DNA from: CAZXWN01 sp964644695 [NCBI: uncultured bacterium]
GTDB lineage: Bacteria > UBP4 > UBA4092
NCBI GenBank assembly: GCA_964644695.1
Contig: CAZXWN010000002.1
Span: forward strand, 293,241 to 357,240
DNA: 64,000 bases
Direction of reading: 5' to 3'
Under the pieces are notes generated by a model. The model was not told the DNA's origin, did no database searches, and saw only the letters and a list, made by a program, of their open reading frames with translations. The position numbers and the translations under genes were made by a program. Shown piece by piece: positions 52,226-62,529 of the stretch. Within the stretch, counting starts at the first letter, position 1, and the number at the start of each line of letters is the position of its first letter.

Positions 52226-53953
52226 TTATTCCCTCTTCTTAAGTCTGTTTAATCCAACAATCACTGGTGCTGCAGAGCAGAATAAATTCAACAACACAAG
52301 CACAACCAATGGAAGAATAAAGCTTTTCCAGTTAGAAATGGTGATGATGCCTTTATTCATATAATAAGCAATCATTGGTTGAGCGGTCAGAACAACAGCA
52401 GCCAAAAGATATACCAGACCCGCAACAACGGTAATTATGGCTCCCGTTCCGGTAGCCAGTTGCATGGGATTTTCAACATTGAAGGTAGGAAACATTCCTC
52501 CAAAACCTGTTGCCATGGCTGTCAGTGATATGGCCATCATCAAAACAGAAATAAAAGTAATCCAACCTAAAAAACTGTCCACGACTAATAGATGATTTGC
52601 TAATAATATGAGACTGGTACCTACAGACAGCATTGTTATTAATGCTAGTCCAAATTTGGTCCAGAATAATTTATCCAGACTAAAGGGTGAACTTCTGATG
52701 ACCCATATAATCCTGCCTTCCAAAGATATCATTGTGAATACAAACCTCATCGCCAAATTTGACAAGACGAACCCTACTAAAGCTAGATTAAATATTCCCA
52801 GCAAACATTTCAAGGGTAATCCAAATACTTCTTGCTTCATGAAGCCAGCAGCACCGTTGTTAATGATACTTCTTGTATTGTATAAATATATCCCGACAAG
52901 AGCTATTAATAATGTGAATTGTCCCCATTGGGTCAAGTCTCTCCAGAATATTTTAAAATCCTTTATGATTACAGAACGGACCGCAGGGCTGAAAAATCTT
53001 AGTGGAAAGAAAAGAATTTGATCATAATTAAACACCTTACGAGATATTGTACCTTGAACAGATTCGCAGGTTTTGGTCCATCCCGGGAAATAAAATACGG
53101 AAGCTAATTGGCAGGATAACTGAATCGTCAGTGCTGCTGTTGTGTATAAGAGTCCAAGATTGAATACCAAATCGGGAATATTCCTATTAACGGCAGCAAT
53201 AAAAACCTGGTTAATCCAGTAATTTGGTAAATATGGATTTGTTGTTAATGTCAGATTAAACAATATTTTCTCAACACTCATCATGGTGGCATTCCATGTT
53301 AATCCAGATGTTTGCTGAATCATTTTTATGAAAAACATGATTCCAACGAAGGATAATCCATATAATGCCGCAATCATGGTCCTGGCCCTATTGGCGGGAA
53401 GAAAGTATGCCAGTATTTGTGTAATCAAAACTGCAGAAGCAGCACAGATTATTAAAAAAGGAATACTACTTATGATGACCAGCGGATAAAAATACCAAGG
53501 TGCTTTTAAAGCAGTCCCGTATGCAAAAAATATCGGCATACCAAAGACAATGACAGCCCATGACCCATAGTAAACGGTCAGGATAAATTTATCAAAGAAT
53601 ATGGATACAGGTGAAATTGGGCGAGCATGTAAACTGGGGAGATCTTTTGATAAATAAAGAGTGGATAATGCGGTTATTAAGTCACTAAATGTTGTTAACA
53701 TGAAAAGAGCCAGGAATAAGAAAGCCATAATGCGTTGAATAAGGATAGTACCTACAGTTTCGATAGATAAAAAGAATCCTGCAAGATATCGGAAGAAATA
53801 ATATCCACCTATCCAGAAAAAAAATAATAGGCCCAACATAAATATAAAAGAAAACCAGTTTTCGGATGTGAATGACTTAAACCAATTTCTCCAAATTCTA
53901 AATCGGATAAAGTGTAATGAAATAATGTTGGAGATGAGTGAAGATGAAATCAT
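52226..53953 (-). CDS. ABC-type exporter permease-like membrane protein
   Basis: A 575-residue integral membrane protein with about 12 helices in two blocks, and a conserved cytoplasmic link (RPISPVSIFFDKF) like the large putative ABC permease subunits of Gram-positive and candidate-phylum bacteria. No ATPase motif is present, so it depends on the adjacent ATPase. Its start overlaps the ATPase stop by four bases (ATGA). The third gene of the unit is a membrane-anchored transglutaminase-like protein. Substrate and direction of transport are unknown; export is the guess, as no binding protein is encoded. Confidence 0.8.
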   Translation of the reverse strand: MISSSLISNIISLHFIRFRIWRNWFKSFTSENWFSFIFMLGLLFFFWIGGYYFFRYLAGFFLSIETVGTILIQRIMAFLFLALFMLTTFSDLITALSTLYLSKDLPSLHARPISPVSIFFDKFILTVYYGSWAVIVFGMPIFFAYGTALKAPWYFYPLVIISSIPFLIICAASAVLITQILAYFLPANRARTMIAALYGLSFVGIMFFIKMIQQTSGLTWNATMMSVEKILFNLTLTTNPYLPNYWINQVFIAAVNRNIPDLVFNLGLLYTTAALTIQLSCQLASVFYFPGWTKTCESVQGTISRKVFNYDQILFFPLRFFSPAVRSVIIKDFKIFWRDLTQWGQFTLLIALVGIYLYNTRSIINNGAAGFMKQEVFGLPLKCLLGIFNLALVGFVLSNLAMRFVFTMISLEGRIIWVIRSSPFSLDKLFWTKFGLALITMLSVGTSLILLANHLLVVDSFLGWITFISVLMMAISLTAMATGFGGMFPTFNVENPMQLATGTGAIITVVAGLVYLLAAVVLTAQPMIAYYMNKGIITISNWKSFILPLVVLVLLNLFCSAAPVIVGLNRLKKRE

Positions 53954-54708
53954 AATTCCGTTTCTTTCAATTCATGTTCTTCTTCAGTTAATTTCAGGAA
54001 GATGGATTCAAGTGAAACATTCTGTGCAGATTGAGATTTCTGCTTTATTTCATTCAAAGTTCCGGTAATAAGCAACTCACCCCGATGGATAATGCCAACA
54101 CGATCACATAATTCTTCAGCAACACCCAGAATATGCGTGCAAAGAAATACAGTAACACCTTCTCTTGTTTTTTCTCTCATTAGATCTTTTACTTTACGGG
54201 TACTCTTAGGGTCTAATCCAACCATGGGTTCGTCAATAATCAGTAACTGTGGATGGTGTAACATCGATGCACTCATGACCAATTTCTGCTTGGTTCCATG
54301 CGAATATCCTTCTGTTAACCGGTCTATGAAGGATTCCATGGCAAAGAAGGTGGTCCAATATTCAATTTCCTGACTCAGGGTTTTCTCACTTAATCCATAC
54401 AATCCCCCGACGAAATAAAGGAATTCTCTTCCCGTGAGTTTGTCATATATGAAGGCGTCTTCTGGAACATAACCGGTCATGGCTTTTGCTTCACGAGGTT
54501 GATGGGTGATATCATATCCACCAATCCGAACTTGGCCTGATGTCGGTTTTAATAGGCCATTCAAGATTTTAATGGTGGTTGTTTTTCCTGCACCGTTAGG
54601 TCCAAGGAATCCGAATATTTCTCCATTTTTAACTTCAAGATTGAGATCTAATACCGCCGCTTTTGTATCAAATTTTTTAGTCAAATGTTCTATCTCAATT
54701 ACGGCCAT
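53950..54708 (-). CDS. ABC transporter ATP-binding protein
   Basis: A 252-residue ABC ATPase: Walker A FLGPNGAGKTT (about residues 34-44), Q-loop GYVPEDAFIYDKLTG, a variant signature YSHGTKQKLVMSASM in place of LSGGQ, Walker B LLIIDEPMVGLD, and switch histidine CTHIL. It fits the CcmA/ABC-2-type exporters. It overlaps the transglutaminase gene by 14 bp and the permease gene by 4 bp, a tightly coupled three-gene operon read from 56236. GAGG about nine bases upstream supports the start. Confidence 0.92.
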   Translation of the reverse strand: MAVIEIEHLTKKFDTKAAVLDLNLEVKNGEIFGFLGPNGAGKTTTIKILNGLLKPTSGQVRIGGYDITHQPREAKAMTGYVPEDAFIYDKLTGREFLYFVGGLYGLSEKTLSQEIEYWTTFFAMESFIDRLTEGYSHGTKQKLVMSASMLHHPQLLIIDEPMVGLDPKSTRKVKDLMREKTREGVTVFLCTHILGVAEELCDRVGIIHRGELLITGTLNEIKQKSQSAQNVSLESIFLKLTEEEHELKETEL

Positions 54709-56236
54709 GGGGAAGATCCTCTTTAGTTTCCAAGATGGTAATCTGCATTTTACCCAGATACTCGAATAATCTATTCATTTGGTCCAAATCACCTTCATAC
54801 AGTTTTACATGAGTGGCATCCGCAACTTTTTGCCCAAAGGTGGGATCGACAGCAATCCAATGTCCTATCCACACTTCATTCCAGGCATGATAATAAAAAC
54901 CATTATTAACATAAACGACTCCAATGGCGATGCGAGTTGGAATACCTAATGACCTTGCTAATCCTGCATAAAGAACGGCATGTTCATTACAGTCACCCTG
55001 ACGAGTCTTAGCTACATCAATGGCTGTTGGCATTCCAACTACGTACTTTTTCTGAATGTTTTTGTAGAGCCAATCTGTTAATAAGTCTGCCTGCTTTGCT
55101 GGGGTTTTCTCGTTACCAGTAATCTGTCGAGCCAAATTCGTTATATCCTTAGCATCCACTTGCACCAGAATGCTGCCTGATGTGTAAATTGAGAGGTGAC
55201 CCGAGGAATCAGATTCTTTAGGCTTATTCAAAGAATCAATTAGAAGCGTTGTTGTTAGCAGGTTTGGATTACGACTTAGTACGATTTGCCGTGGTTTGCT
55301 ATCCTGGATTGTACTTGGATTTATCCCGGTTAATTGGAGTTTTAACAACCGAGTATTTCTTGGATAAGGAATTATCCCTGTAACACTAACTTTCGATTGA
55401 TTAATTATGTCTGTATGTTTTTTGGACTTTTCATTTTTAAGGATGGCTGTTGCTTCAGATTCTGATTCACTCATAGATTCTAATTGGAGCCCTGCCAGAT
55501 TGAAAGATTCCTTAAGTAATTCTCCCTTATCATTGATCCATGCTAACTGGGTATATCCAGCAAATCGTTCCTCAATTTTATAGGCTTCTTCTTTACGATT
55601 GCCAAAAGCAACACTTTCTTTACCGACAATCTCAATCTCCAAATCAGATAAGCTCATGGTACTGGGATCAAAAACGGGGACCCTGAAGATTTTCTTGACC
55701 GGAAACTTCTCCTGAAGTAGTAACAAATTAACAGCATTAGGTGAAAATGGGGGTTCTTTCAGGGTAATTGCTTGGTTTTGATTATTCAGTGCGCCCGATA
55801 TATTAAGACGTAATAAATTCCTGTTATAGGTACCCACCAATTGAACAGAGCCGGAATTGGAATCCATTTTATACCGAATCAATACCACTCTCAGGTCTTT
55901 GTTTAAAATAGTCTGGTCGTTCACGAAAATACGTTGGACCGTTCCACCCATATTCAAATTTATAAATGCTTCACTGGTGATGTCATACTTGGTTTGGACA
56001 TAATTGGCACCACTTTTGACCACTGTTCGTGAATATCCAATCTTTTCGCCATTCAGATATAATCCACGCCATTCTTCTCTAAGGATTACTTGAGAGGGAT
56101 CTGTAATTGATATCTTGGGGTCCATCTCCAATATAGAACGGGAGGAATGCCGATAATACAGAATCCCCATGAGAGTCAGCCATATGGCTGGAATAATCAA
56201 ACTGATTATTATGTAATGCCATTTTATTTTTCTCAT
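54695..56236 (-). CDS. Membrane-anchored transglutaminase-like protein
   Basis: A 513-residue protein with an N-terminal membrane anchor (WHYIIISLIIPAIWLTLMGIL) and a C-terminal transglutaminase-like (papain-fold) domain. The catalytic residues are clear: Cys in KTRQGDCNEHAVLYAGLARS, His in GFYYHAWNEVW, and Asp in IAVDPTFGQ. The middle 300 residues have no domain I recognise. Such proteins are usually peptidases or amidases working in the periplasm. It is the first gene of the unit with the ABC ATPase and permease, which suggests its substrate is what the pump exports or that it processes a peptide product. No strong ribosome site is seen. Confidence 0.88.
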   Translation of the reverse strand: MRKIKWHYIIISLIIPAIWLTLMGILYYRHSSRSILEMDPKISITDPSQVILREEWRGLYLNGEKIGYSRTVVKSGANYVQTKYDITSEAFINLNMGGTVQRIFVNDQTILNKDLRVVLIRYKMDSNSGSVQLVGTYNRNLLRLNISGALNNQNQAITLKEPPFSPNAVNLLLLQEKFPVKKIFRVPVFDPSTMSLSDLEIEIVGKESVAFGNRKEEAYKIEERFAGYTQLAWINDKGELLKESFNLAGLQLESMSESESEATAILKNEKSKKHTDIINQSKVSVTGIIPYPRNTRLLKLQLTGINPSTIQDSKPRQIVLSRNPNLLTTTLLIDSLNKPKESDSSGHLSIYTSGSILVQVDAKDITNLARQITGNEKTPAKQADLLTDWLYKNIQKKYVVGMPTAIDVAKTRQGDCNEHAVLYAGLARSLGIPTRIAIGVVYVNNGFYYHAWNEVWIGHWIAVDPTFGQKVADATHVKLYEGDLDQMNRLFEYLGKMQITILETKEDLPHGRN

Positions 56237-56352
56237 ATAAATGTGATCCGTTCGGCTCTGGAGTCTGATGGTGAGTATATCTGAATCCTAATTCATGAAC
56301 AAGTGCCAAATCATAAATCAAAAACATCTATAATCTTAATAATAGGTTTTAT

Positions 56353-57714
56353 ATGAAATCGACTCCAAACATATTATTGATTAATCCCTGGATTTGTGAC
56401 TTTGCTGCTTATGATCTGTGGATGAAACCCTTGGGGCTTCTGTATCTTGGCGGTCTGCTCATTAAAAATGGGTATTCGGTCCGGTTAGTCGACTGTCTTA
56501 ACATGGATCATCCTGGGATGAAGAGTCAGGTGGCATATTCTTCTTCTTCAGAGCATGATTATTTTGGTGCACGGAAACTGTACAAAGAAATTCTCCCTGT
56601 TCCTTCCGTATATGGAAATATTCATCGTCATTTCGGTCGTTATGGAATTACTGAAAAAATATTCAGGGAGATGGTTGTTGATGGTCCTAAACCAAAAGTG
56701 ATTCTAGTTACTTCAATGATGACTTACTGGTATCCAGGTGTATTTGATGCAATTCGGATTATAAAAGAAATCTGGCCGGATGTGCCTGTTGTTTTAGGAG
56801 GGATTTATGCCACACTGTGTTCTGAGCATGCAAAATCATATTCTGGTGCTGATCATGTAATAACAGGTGAAGGGGAAACACAGATTCTTACCTTGTGTGA
56901 CCATATCACAGGACACATGTCATCCTGTTTTGTTGACCCGCAGGATTTGGAAAGTTTTCCAAGACCTGCCTGGGAATTAATGTCTCCATCAACTTATGCC
57001 TGCCTCTTAACCTCAAGAGGGTGTCCCTTCCATTGTAATTACTGTGCACATGATATGTTGGCGCCTGGATACAGGCGCCGCAGCTGGATGGATGTTTTTA
57101 ATGAAATGGAATATTCCTATAAAAAGGGTATAAGGACCTTTGTTTTTTATGATGATGCACTTCTAATTACTCCAGAAAAGATGATTATCCCACTAATGGA
57201 GGAAGTGATAAAACGAAACTGGGAAATCACCTTCCATACACCCAATGGTCTCCATGTAAGGGAAATTACGCCTGATGTGGCGTCTCTGATGTATAGAAGT
57301 GGGTTTAAAACAATTCGGATCAGTCTTGAATCTAACAGGATAGATATTCAGAAGGCTTCCGACTTAAAAGCAACCAATACTCAATTTATCATGGCTTGCC
57401 AGGCTTTGCACCAGGCAGGCTTTTCCACAAAAGATATTGGTGTTTATCTGCTGGCAATGCTTCCGGGACAACATTTTCGTGAAGTAGAAGAAGCAATTCG
57501 ATTTGTTATATCCAACGGTGCTTACCCCTATCTATGTGAATATACTCCCATACCGGGAACTCCCATGTTTAACGAGGCCTTAAAATATCAACCATTGCTT
57601 TCTGAGGAGCCTTTATTACAGAATAATTCTGCATTCCCGTGTTCCTGGGATTGTTTTACTAAAGAAGATTTGGACCGATTGAAACATCTAAGGAGAGACC
57701 TTATCAATGCCTGA
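56353..57714 (+). CDS. B12-binding-domain radical SAM protein
   Basis: A 453-residue radical SAM enzyme. The N-terminal third (about 1-190) has the cobalamin-binding-type fold (INPWICDFAAYD, then VVLGGIYATLCSEHA), and the radical SAM core begins with LTSRGCPFHCNYCAHDML, the CxxxCxxC cluster. ITGEGETQI and RISLESNRIDIQKASD follow in the usual order. Enzymes of this class methylate unactivated carbons or do related C-C chemistry in lipid and cofactor pathways. Its last eight bases overlap the start of the GT39-like gene. AGG six bases before the ATG is the only ribosome-site hint. The product is unknown. Confidence 0.88.
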   Translation: MKSTPNILLINPWICDFAAYDLWMKPLGLLYLGGLLIKNGYSVRLVDCLNMDHPGMKSQVAYSSSSEHDYFGARKLYKEILPVPSVYGNIHRHFGRYGITEKIFREMVVDGPKPKVILVTSMMTYWYPGVFDAIRIIKEIWPDVPVVLGGIYATLCSEHAKSYSGADHVITGEGETQILTLCDHITGHMSSCFVDPQDLESFPRPAWELMSPSTYACLLTSRGCPFHCNYCAHDMLAPGYRRRSWMDVFNEMEYSYKKGIRTFVFYDDALLITPEKMIIPLMEEVIKRNWEITFHTPNGLHVREITPDVASLMYRSGFKTIRISLESNRIDIQKASDLKATNTQFIMACQALHQAGFSTKDIGVYLLAMLPGQHFREVEEAIRFVISNGAYPYLCEYTPIPGTPMFNEALKYQPLLSEEPLLQNNSAFPCSWDCFTKEDLDRLKHLRRDLINA

Positions 57715-59479
57715 TATAACAAAACTGCCCCGTATGCTGATAATGCTGGTCCCGTTGTTGTTGGTTCTATGTTTTACCAAGTCGGATGTGGGCAGCCCTA
57801 ATGATGCAGCGCGAATGGCTACTATTCAGGCACTAGGTGAACACTTTACCTTTAATCTGGACAATTCAATTCTGAAATATGATGTGGATATCCAGATGAG
57901 GAATGGGCATCGAATTTCTGATAAACCACCCATGCTCCAATTCCTGGGGGCTGTTTTGTATCGGCCTTTATATCTCATGGGGATTACTTTCAATCATCAC
58001 TATTCGTGGGTTTATTGGATACTTACTTTTTTATTATCAGGCGTTCCTTTTATTTTTCTGTGTTATTTGATCAATAAATGGTTGGTATATTGTGGCTGTT
58101 TATCTGATAAATATATGCAATGGGTTGTGATTTGGTTAGGGACCTTGCTGCTTCCCTGGGCAGTAACTTTTAATAATCATGTACTGACAGCGACATTGAT
58201 TGCCAGTGGACTTACTTTGTTTCTGTATGATGCAAAGGTAGAAAAGGTCAAAGATGTTCAGTTTCTATGGTCTGGATTCTTACTTGCATTTGCTATTACC
58301 TTAGAATTGCCAACAGGTGGATTATCCTGGTTTTGTGGTTTGCTTTGGTTAGGTGTTATGAATCGGCGGCGACTGGGATATTTCCTTGTGGGTTCATTGG
58401 TTCCTTTATTAATCCACGCTGCATTGAACATGACTCAAACAGGTGATTTGATTCCTGCCTATTTGCATAAAGAATATTATCAGTTTGCCGGATCGTATTG
58501 GGGTAGTCCACAAGCTTACCAGAGATTGTTTGGGAAGAACATCTTAACGCAGTATTTCCATATGTTATTTGGATATCGGGGTTTATTTTTATTTTGCCCG
58601 GTATTAATTTTAGGTGGAATTGAAATTATCAGGGCGTGGAGAAACCGGGATGTCTTCTGGAGTATTTGGGGAATAATAGCTGTTTTTACTTTGACAGGGA
58701 CACTAACTTCTTATGCAATCCAAATCAGTGATTTTGGTGGAGGAAGTTATGGACTGCGTTGGGTGGTTGCTCTGATACCCTTATGGTTATTGCCTTCTCT
58801 TTGTTGGTTCTCGCGGCCGCATCAGAAAATTTACCAATCTGTTGCTTACGGTTTGGTGGGGCTCTCTATTTTCTTTTCTATGATTGGTCTGTATAATCCC
58901 TGGCCACAAAATGCTCTGACTCCCAGTCCAATTCTGGAAAATATTTCATATATGACTTTTGTTCCTAACAGTTCTATGCAGGGAATTGCAGAAGGAATCA
59001 TTGAAACAACATCTCTGGATAAAGGCTTGGCCTATTACGAACTGGGTCGAGAATGTTGGAAAAGGGAAGAGTTTACAGAGGCTGTTCGTTATATGGATTT
59101 AGCCCTGATACATAAACCTGGAGACACCCAATATCTTTATCAATTGGGAATATTACTGGATATGAGTAGTCAATTCAATCGTGCCAGTGAGGTTTTTGAG
59201 GCCCTTTTGAAGAAGGAACCTGATAATGTGGGTGCCATGAATAATTATGCTGCTATGAAGATCAAACAGGGACAATATGATGAAGCTATCAAATTATATG
59301 AAAAAGCCTTGTCTTACGACCCGGAGCGTTTTGTCAGTTTGACGGGATTAGCCCAAATCTATTTGAAAATGAATCAGCCGGAGAAAGCCGCTCCTCTGAT
59401 CCATAAAGCGGCCAGGCTCCGGCCTGATGATGCTCAAGCCCAGAGCCTGGATGTTTATCTTCAAAATACGGTTAAATAA
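57707..59479 (+). CDS. GT39/ArnT-like membrane protein with C-terminal TPRs
   Basis: A 590-residue protein with about 10-11 membrane helices in the first 420 residues, then a TPR tail with three to four units (LAYYELGRECWKREEFTEAV, YQLGILLDMSSQFNRASEVFEAL, GAMNNYAAMKIKQGQYDEAI). The loop after helix one has RISDKPPMLQFLGAVLY, resembling the DKPP segment of lipid-linked-sugar glycosyltransferases of the PMT/ArnT group. The acidic catalytic pair may be SDVGSPNDAAR. It overlaps the radical SAM gene by eight bases. An AAGGAG 13 bases upstream is possible. Glycosylation of envelope lipids or proteins is inference. Confidence 0.7.
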   Translation: MPDITKLPRMLIMLVPLLLVLCFTKSDVGSPNDAARMATIQALGEHFTFNLDNSILKYDVDIQMRNGHRISDKPPMLQFLGAVLYRPLYLMGITFNHHYSWVYWILTFLLSGVPFIFLCYLINKWLVYCGCLSDKYMQWVVIWLGTLLLPWAVTFNNHVLTATLIASGLTLFLYDAKVEKVKDVQFLWSGFLLAFAITLELPTGGLSWFCGLLWLGVMNRRRLGYFLVGSLVPLLIHAALNMTQTGDLIPAYLHKEYYQFAGSYWGSPQAYQRLFGKNILTQYFHMLFGYRGLFLFCPVLILGGIEIIRAWRNRDVFWSIWGIIAVFTLTGTLTSYAIQISDFGGGSYGLRWVVALIPLWLLPSLCWFSRPHQKIYQSVAYGLVGLSIFFSMIGLYNPWPQNALTPSPILENISYMTFVPNSSMQGIAEGIIETTSLDKGLAYYELGRECWKREEFTEAVRYMDLALIHKPGDTQYLYQLGILLDMSSQFNRASEVFEALLKKEPDNVGAMNNYAAMKIKQGQYDEAIKLYEKALSYDPERFVSLTGLAQIYLKMNQPEKAAPLIHKAARLRPDDAQAQSLDVYLQNTVK

Positions 59480-59485
59480 AAGAAC

Positions 59486-62338
59486 TTACAGATTAACACC
59501 TGTGAGTCCCAGTAGTACCGGAGCTGCCTCGGTATTGTAAGACTTAATGGTTACAGATTTTATGGGTTTTTCAGGGGAGGGATTTGTCCAGATTAACTCC
59601 CGAACACCTACCGGCATTCCAGCCCGACTGAATCCTTTCCATACCACTCGTGTATCTCTGCTTCCAAATACATCGTCGAAAGACCAGAGGTTTTCCCAGT
59701 AAATCAACTTTTTAACGGCACTGGAACCATCCTGATATTGAATTTGGATTTCACCGCATTCCTTATTTTTCTGAGTTGGATAAATAGAGTTGATCAGAAA
59801 TCTGAGTTCAGAAGCTTTCTGGTTATTTAACGGAATATCGACTGTTGCCGGGAAGTTTCCCTTGGGGTTAAATAATCCGGACAATAAAACAGCGGATTGT
59901 CCTTTTTTATTTCTGGAAATCTTGAAGCAAGTTTCACCAAACCGATTTTGTTTAATGGGGAAAGCCGATAAATCATGTTGTGGTCCATAGCCAGCCCAAC
60001 CTGACAGTTTTGTGTTATCTGCCAACGAACGATTCACCAGTGAGCTTAAATCCACCATAAAACCACTGTGTGTGTCTTGTCTCGGTTTTTTCTGGAACCA
60101 GACATCAATAAACTCCTGTGACGGAGTCCAGTCTAAATCTTTGATTTGCTTATCCTCACCTGTCCAGGCATAATGCCCGGCGATAATGAAATTCCACCAC
60201 TGGTGCCAGGTACTTGGATATTTTTCCTGGAAGGTCAGGGAATGACCGGCCCAAGTACTCTGAAGATGTCCCATAGTATTGAAAATATAATTAGCACGGG
60301 CCAGATTCCGAATATCATTGGGCATGTACCATGAACATCCAATGACTCTGAAGCCTTCATTTTTCCAGACAGTTAATGAAGAATAGAGTTCAGGTTTAAC
60401 CGGAGCATAATGCCAGTCGGTAATAATAATCTCTTTGGAAAGTCCATCCCGGCGTTTTTTCGATTCTTCAAGGGAGGGTGCATTGGCAGCATCTGGGGCT
60501 TCACCCTTAGCTAGAAAAACATCTGACCACATCATTGTTTCAATTCCGCGATCTTTCAGCCAGGCATGATAAGTACTGGCTTCACCTAAAATAATGTCGG
60601 TATCTGACTTGCCGGGTTGATGGCGGCAGAGAGGTCCACCACCTTTCAGTTCAATTTCATCCATATTGATGTGGAAATATTTAGGTTTGAATAGTTTGAT
60701 GGCCTCATCCATGACGTTAAAGATAAACTCGTGTGCTTTAGGATTTGCAGCACAGTAGAGGTTGATATCTTTAACGGTTGAATCTTCAGCAAAATCCATA
60801 TTTTGATTGTTTGTGAAAAGCCATTCTCCATGACCATAAGTTTGTAAACAGGGGATAATCTCGACAAAGTGTTTTTGTGCAACTTCGGCGACTGCCATAC
60901 CCTCTTTCAACGCCATTGACTTCTCAGGATGGGCATTTGCTGTTGCAGAGTCCCATATCAGAAAATCTGTTTGCCATACCCAATAGTTGAGTTTATATCG
61001 ACCCCAAATATCTTCAGCAAATTTCAACATTGCCTTGTTATCATCATGACTGGTGAAGGTGTGATATCCACGGAAATCCATTGAAGGGTAATCTGTAATT
61101 TCAGCTCCCTTAATAAAGGCACCCTTTGGATTGACTTTGATCATTTGAAGTAAGCTGGTCAAACCATAAAATACACCTTTACTGTCGTGCCCGCTGACTC
61201 GAACCAAGTTCTTCCCTGAAGATATGCGGTAACCTTCTTTATGGGGAGGAATTGGAACAGATGGTGGGTTCTCTAAAATAATGATGTTGTCTCGGGTCTT
61301 GAGAGGAGGGGTGTCCCAGACGACCTGAGGGGTGATGTTATAAATTGTGTTCAGGTCGCGTAGGAAAAAATTAACGGCATTTTCCATATTGGAGTCAGAT
61401 TTTTTTCCAGCATAGATGACAGTTTTGGAATTAAGTGGAAATAAAGTTTGGGTCCATACTATCTTCTTGGGTGTAGGAACGATGGCTGATTTCTCATAAT
61501 TGGGGGCCAATATGTCCGATTGGGTGGTTAGTTTTGTTTTTCCCGTTAAAGTGGATTGAGAGAGTTGGGTACTTAATTTCTCAGGAAATTGAATGGTCAT
61601 CTTGTAGGAAAGATGTTTTCCTTCCTCAATATCTCTTTCCAGACGGCCTAACCAGAACCAGGGTTCCCCATATTGTGACCACTGGGCTTTCCGGTGATCA
61701 AAAAGAATAAAATCATCTTCCGTATCGGTTGATAGAGTGATTGGACCTAATGCTGAGTAAATAGTCATTGATTTAAAGGCTCGGCCATAAGTGCTTTCAG
61801 CAATATCAGCAATGCCACCTGGATCTTTACAGGGTGCATCTACGGGAATAATGCCATTAAAGGTGGATATCCCATCATAAACACTGTATTTCCGTCCGAT
61901 AAATGCAATTGCATTTAAGCTTCCGATAGACCATTCATACACACCGGGATCACTTTTCGGGATGATGAACTCTAATTCAGTTCTGTAGGTATTGTTGGGA
62001 AGCAGGATAAATACTTCTGTTCCTTTGATATAGTCTTGTTTTGGACTGGGTAACTCATGATGCAGTGTGATTTTCTTACCGCCCTGATAGTCTTCAATCG
62101 TAGCGTTTTTTATTAAATCTGGCTGATAAATTGCTCCATAATGATGTCCGGCCCACATGGGTTTGGCAACCCAGAATGCGGAGTCCTTCATCATTGGAAC
62201 TCCAAAAACAGTCAGACTGGCACCATTTTCTTTGGTGTAGACAAACTCCATTTGTCCTACTTTCTGGACAATTCGGTCATTTGCAGCATTCGCCAGGGTC
62301 AGGCAGCCCATTAATAAGAAAATTATAAGTACGCGCAT
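59486..62338 (-). CDS. Secreted GH20-like protein, divergent copy
   Basis: A 950-residue exported protein with a signal peptide (MRVLIIFLLMGCLTLANA) and the same three-part plan as the 20-30 kb copies. The barrel begins MDFRGYHTF and carries HINMDEI where the others have HIGHDEV, with the acidic pair at D560-E561. The glycine and histidine before the pair are changed (Gly to Asn, His to Met), which may alter substrate binding while keeping catalysis. LGHSxW is replaced by YGHGEW. It is isolated from the other GH20 genes by 29 kb and stands next to a lysoplasmalogenase-like gene. Its stop lies six bases from that of the convergent GT39-like gene. Confidence 0.85.
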   Translation of the reverse strand: MRVLIIFLLMGCLTLANAANDRIVQKVGQMEFVYTKENGASLTVFGVPMMKDSAFWVAKPMWAGHHYGAIYQPDLIKNATIEDYQGGKKITLHHELPSPKQDYIKGTEVFILLPNNTYRTELEFIIPKSDPGVYEWSIGSLNAIAFIGRKYSVYDGISTFNGIIPVDAPCKDPGGIADIAESTYGRAFKSMTIYSALGPITLSTDTEDDFILFDHRKAQWSQYGEPWFWLGRLERDIEEGKHLSYKMTIQFPEKLSTQLSQSTLTGKTKLTTQSDILAPNYEKSAIVPTPKKIVWTQTLFPLNSKTVIYAGKKSDSNMENAVNFFLRDLNTIYNITPQVVWDTPPLKTRDNIIILENPPSVPIPPHKEGYRISSGKNLVRVSGHDSKGVFYGLTSLLQMIKVNPKGAFIKGAEITDYPSMDFRGYHTFTSHDDNKAMLKFAEDIWGRYKLNYWVWQTDFLIWDSATANAHPEKSMALKEGMAVAEVAQKHFVEIIPCLQTYGHGEWLFTNNQNMDFAEDSTVKDINLYCAANPKAHEFIFNVMDEAIKLFKPKYFHINMDEIELKGGGPLCRHQPGKSDTDIILGEASTYHAWLKDRGIETMMWSDVFLAKGEAPDAANAPSLEESKKRRDGLSKEIIITDWHYAPVKPELYSSLTVWKNEGFRVIGCSWYMPNDIRNLARANYIFNTMGHLQSTWAGHSLTFQEKYPSTWHQWWNFIIAGHYAWTGEDKQIKDLDWTPSQEFIDVWFQKKPRQDTHSGFMVDLSSLVNRSLADNTKLSGWAGYGPQHDLSAFPIKQNRFGETCFKISRNKKGQSAVLLSGLFNPKGNFPATVDIPLNNQKASELRFLINSIYPTQKNKECGEIQIQYQDGSSAVKKLIYWENLWSFDDVFGSRDTRVVWKGFSRAGMPVGVRELIWTNPSPEKPIKSVTIKSYNTEAAPVLLGLTGVNL

Positions 62339-62529
62339 GAAATCCTTCCCTTTCTTTTACCCATAACAGTTTGTTGTAGAAATTATAAATTACTTTGCAC
62401 TCGAGTGCACTAAAATTAAAAGCTAGCAATGGGTGTTCATAAAACAGGGACGGAATATATCATTGAGGATACTGAAGTAAGGTAAAATCCTTTTCAGAAA
62501 AAGATTGTTATGATGACTCGTAAAAGGGT

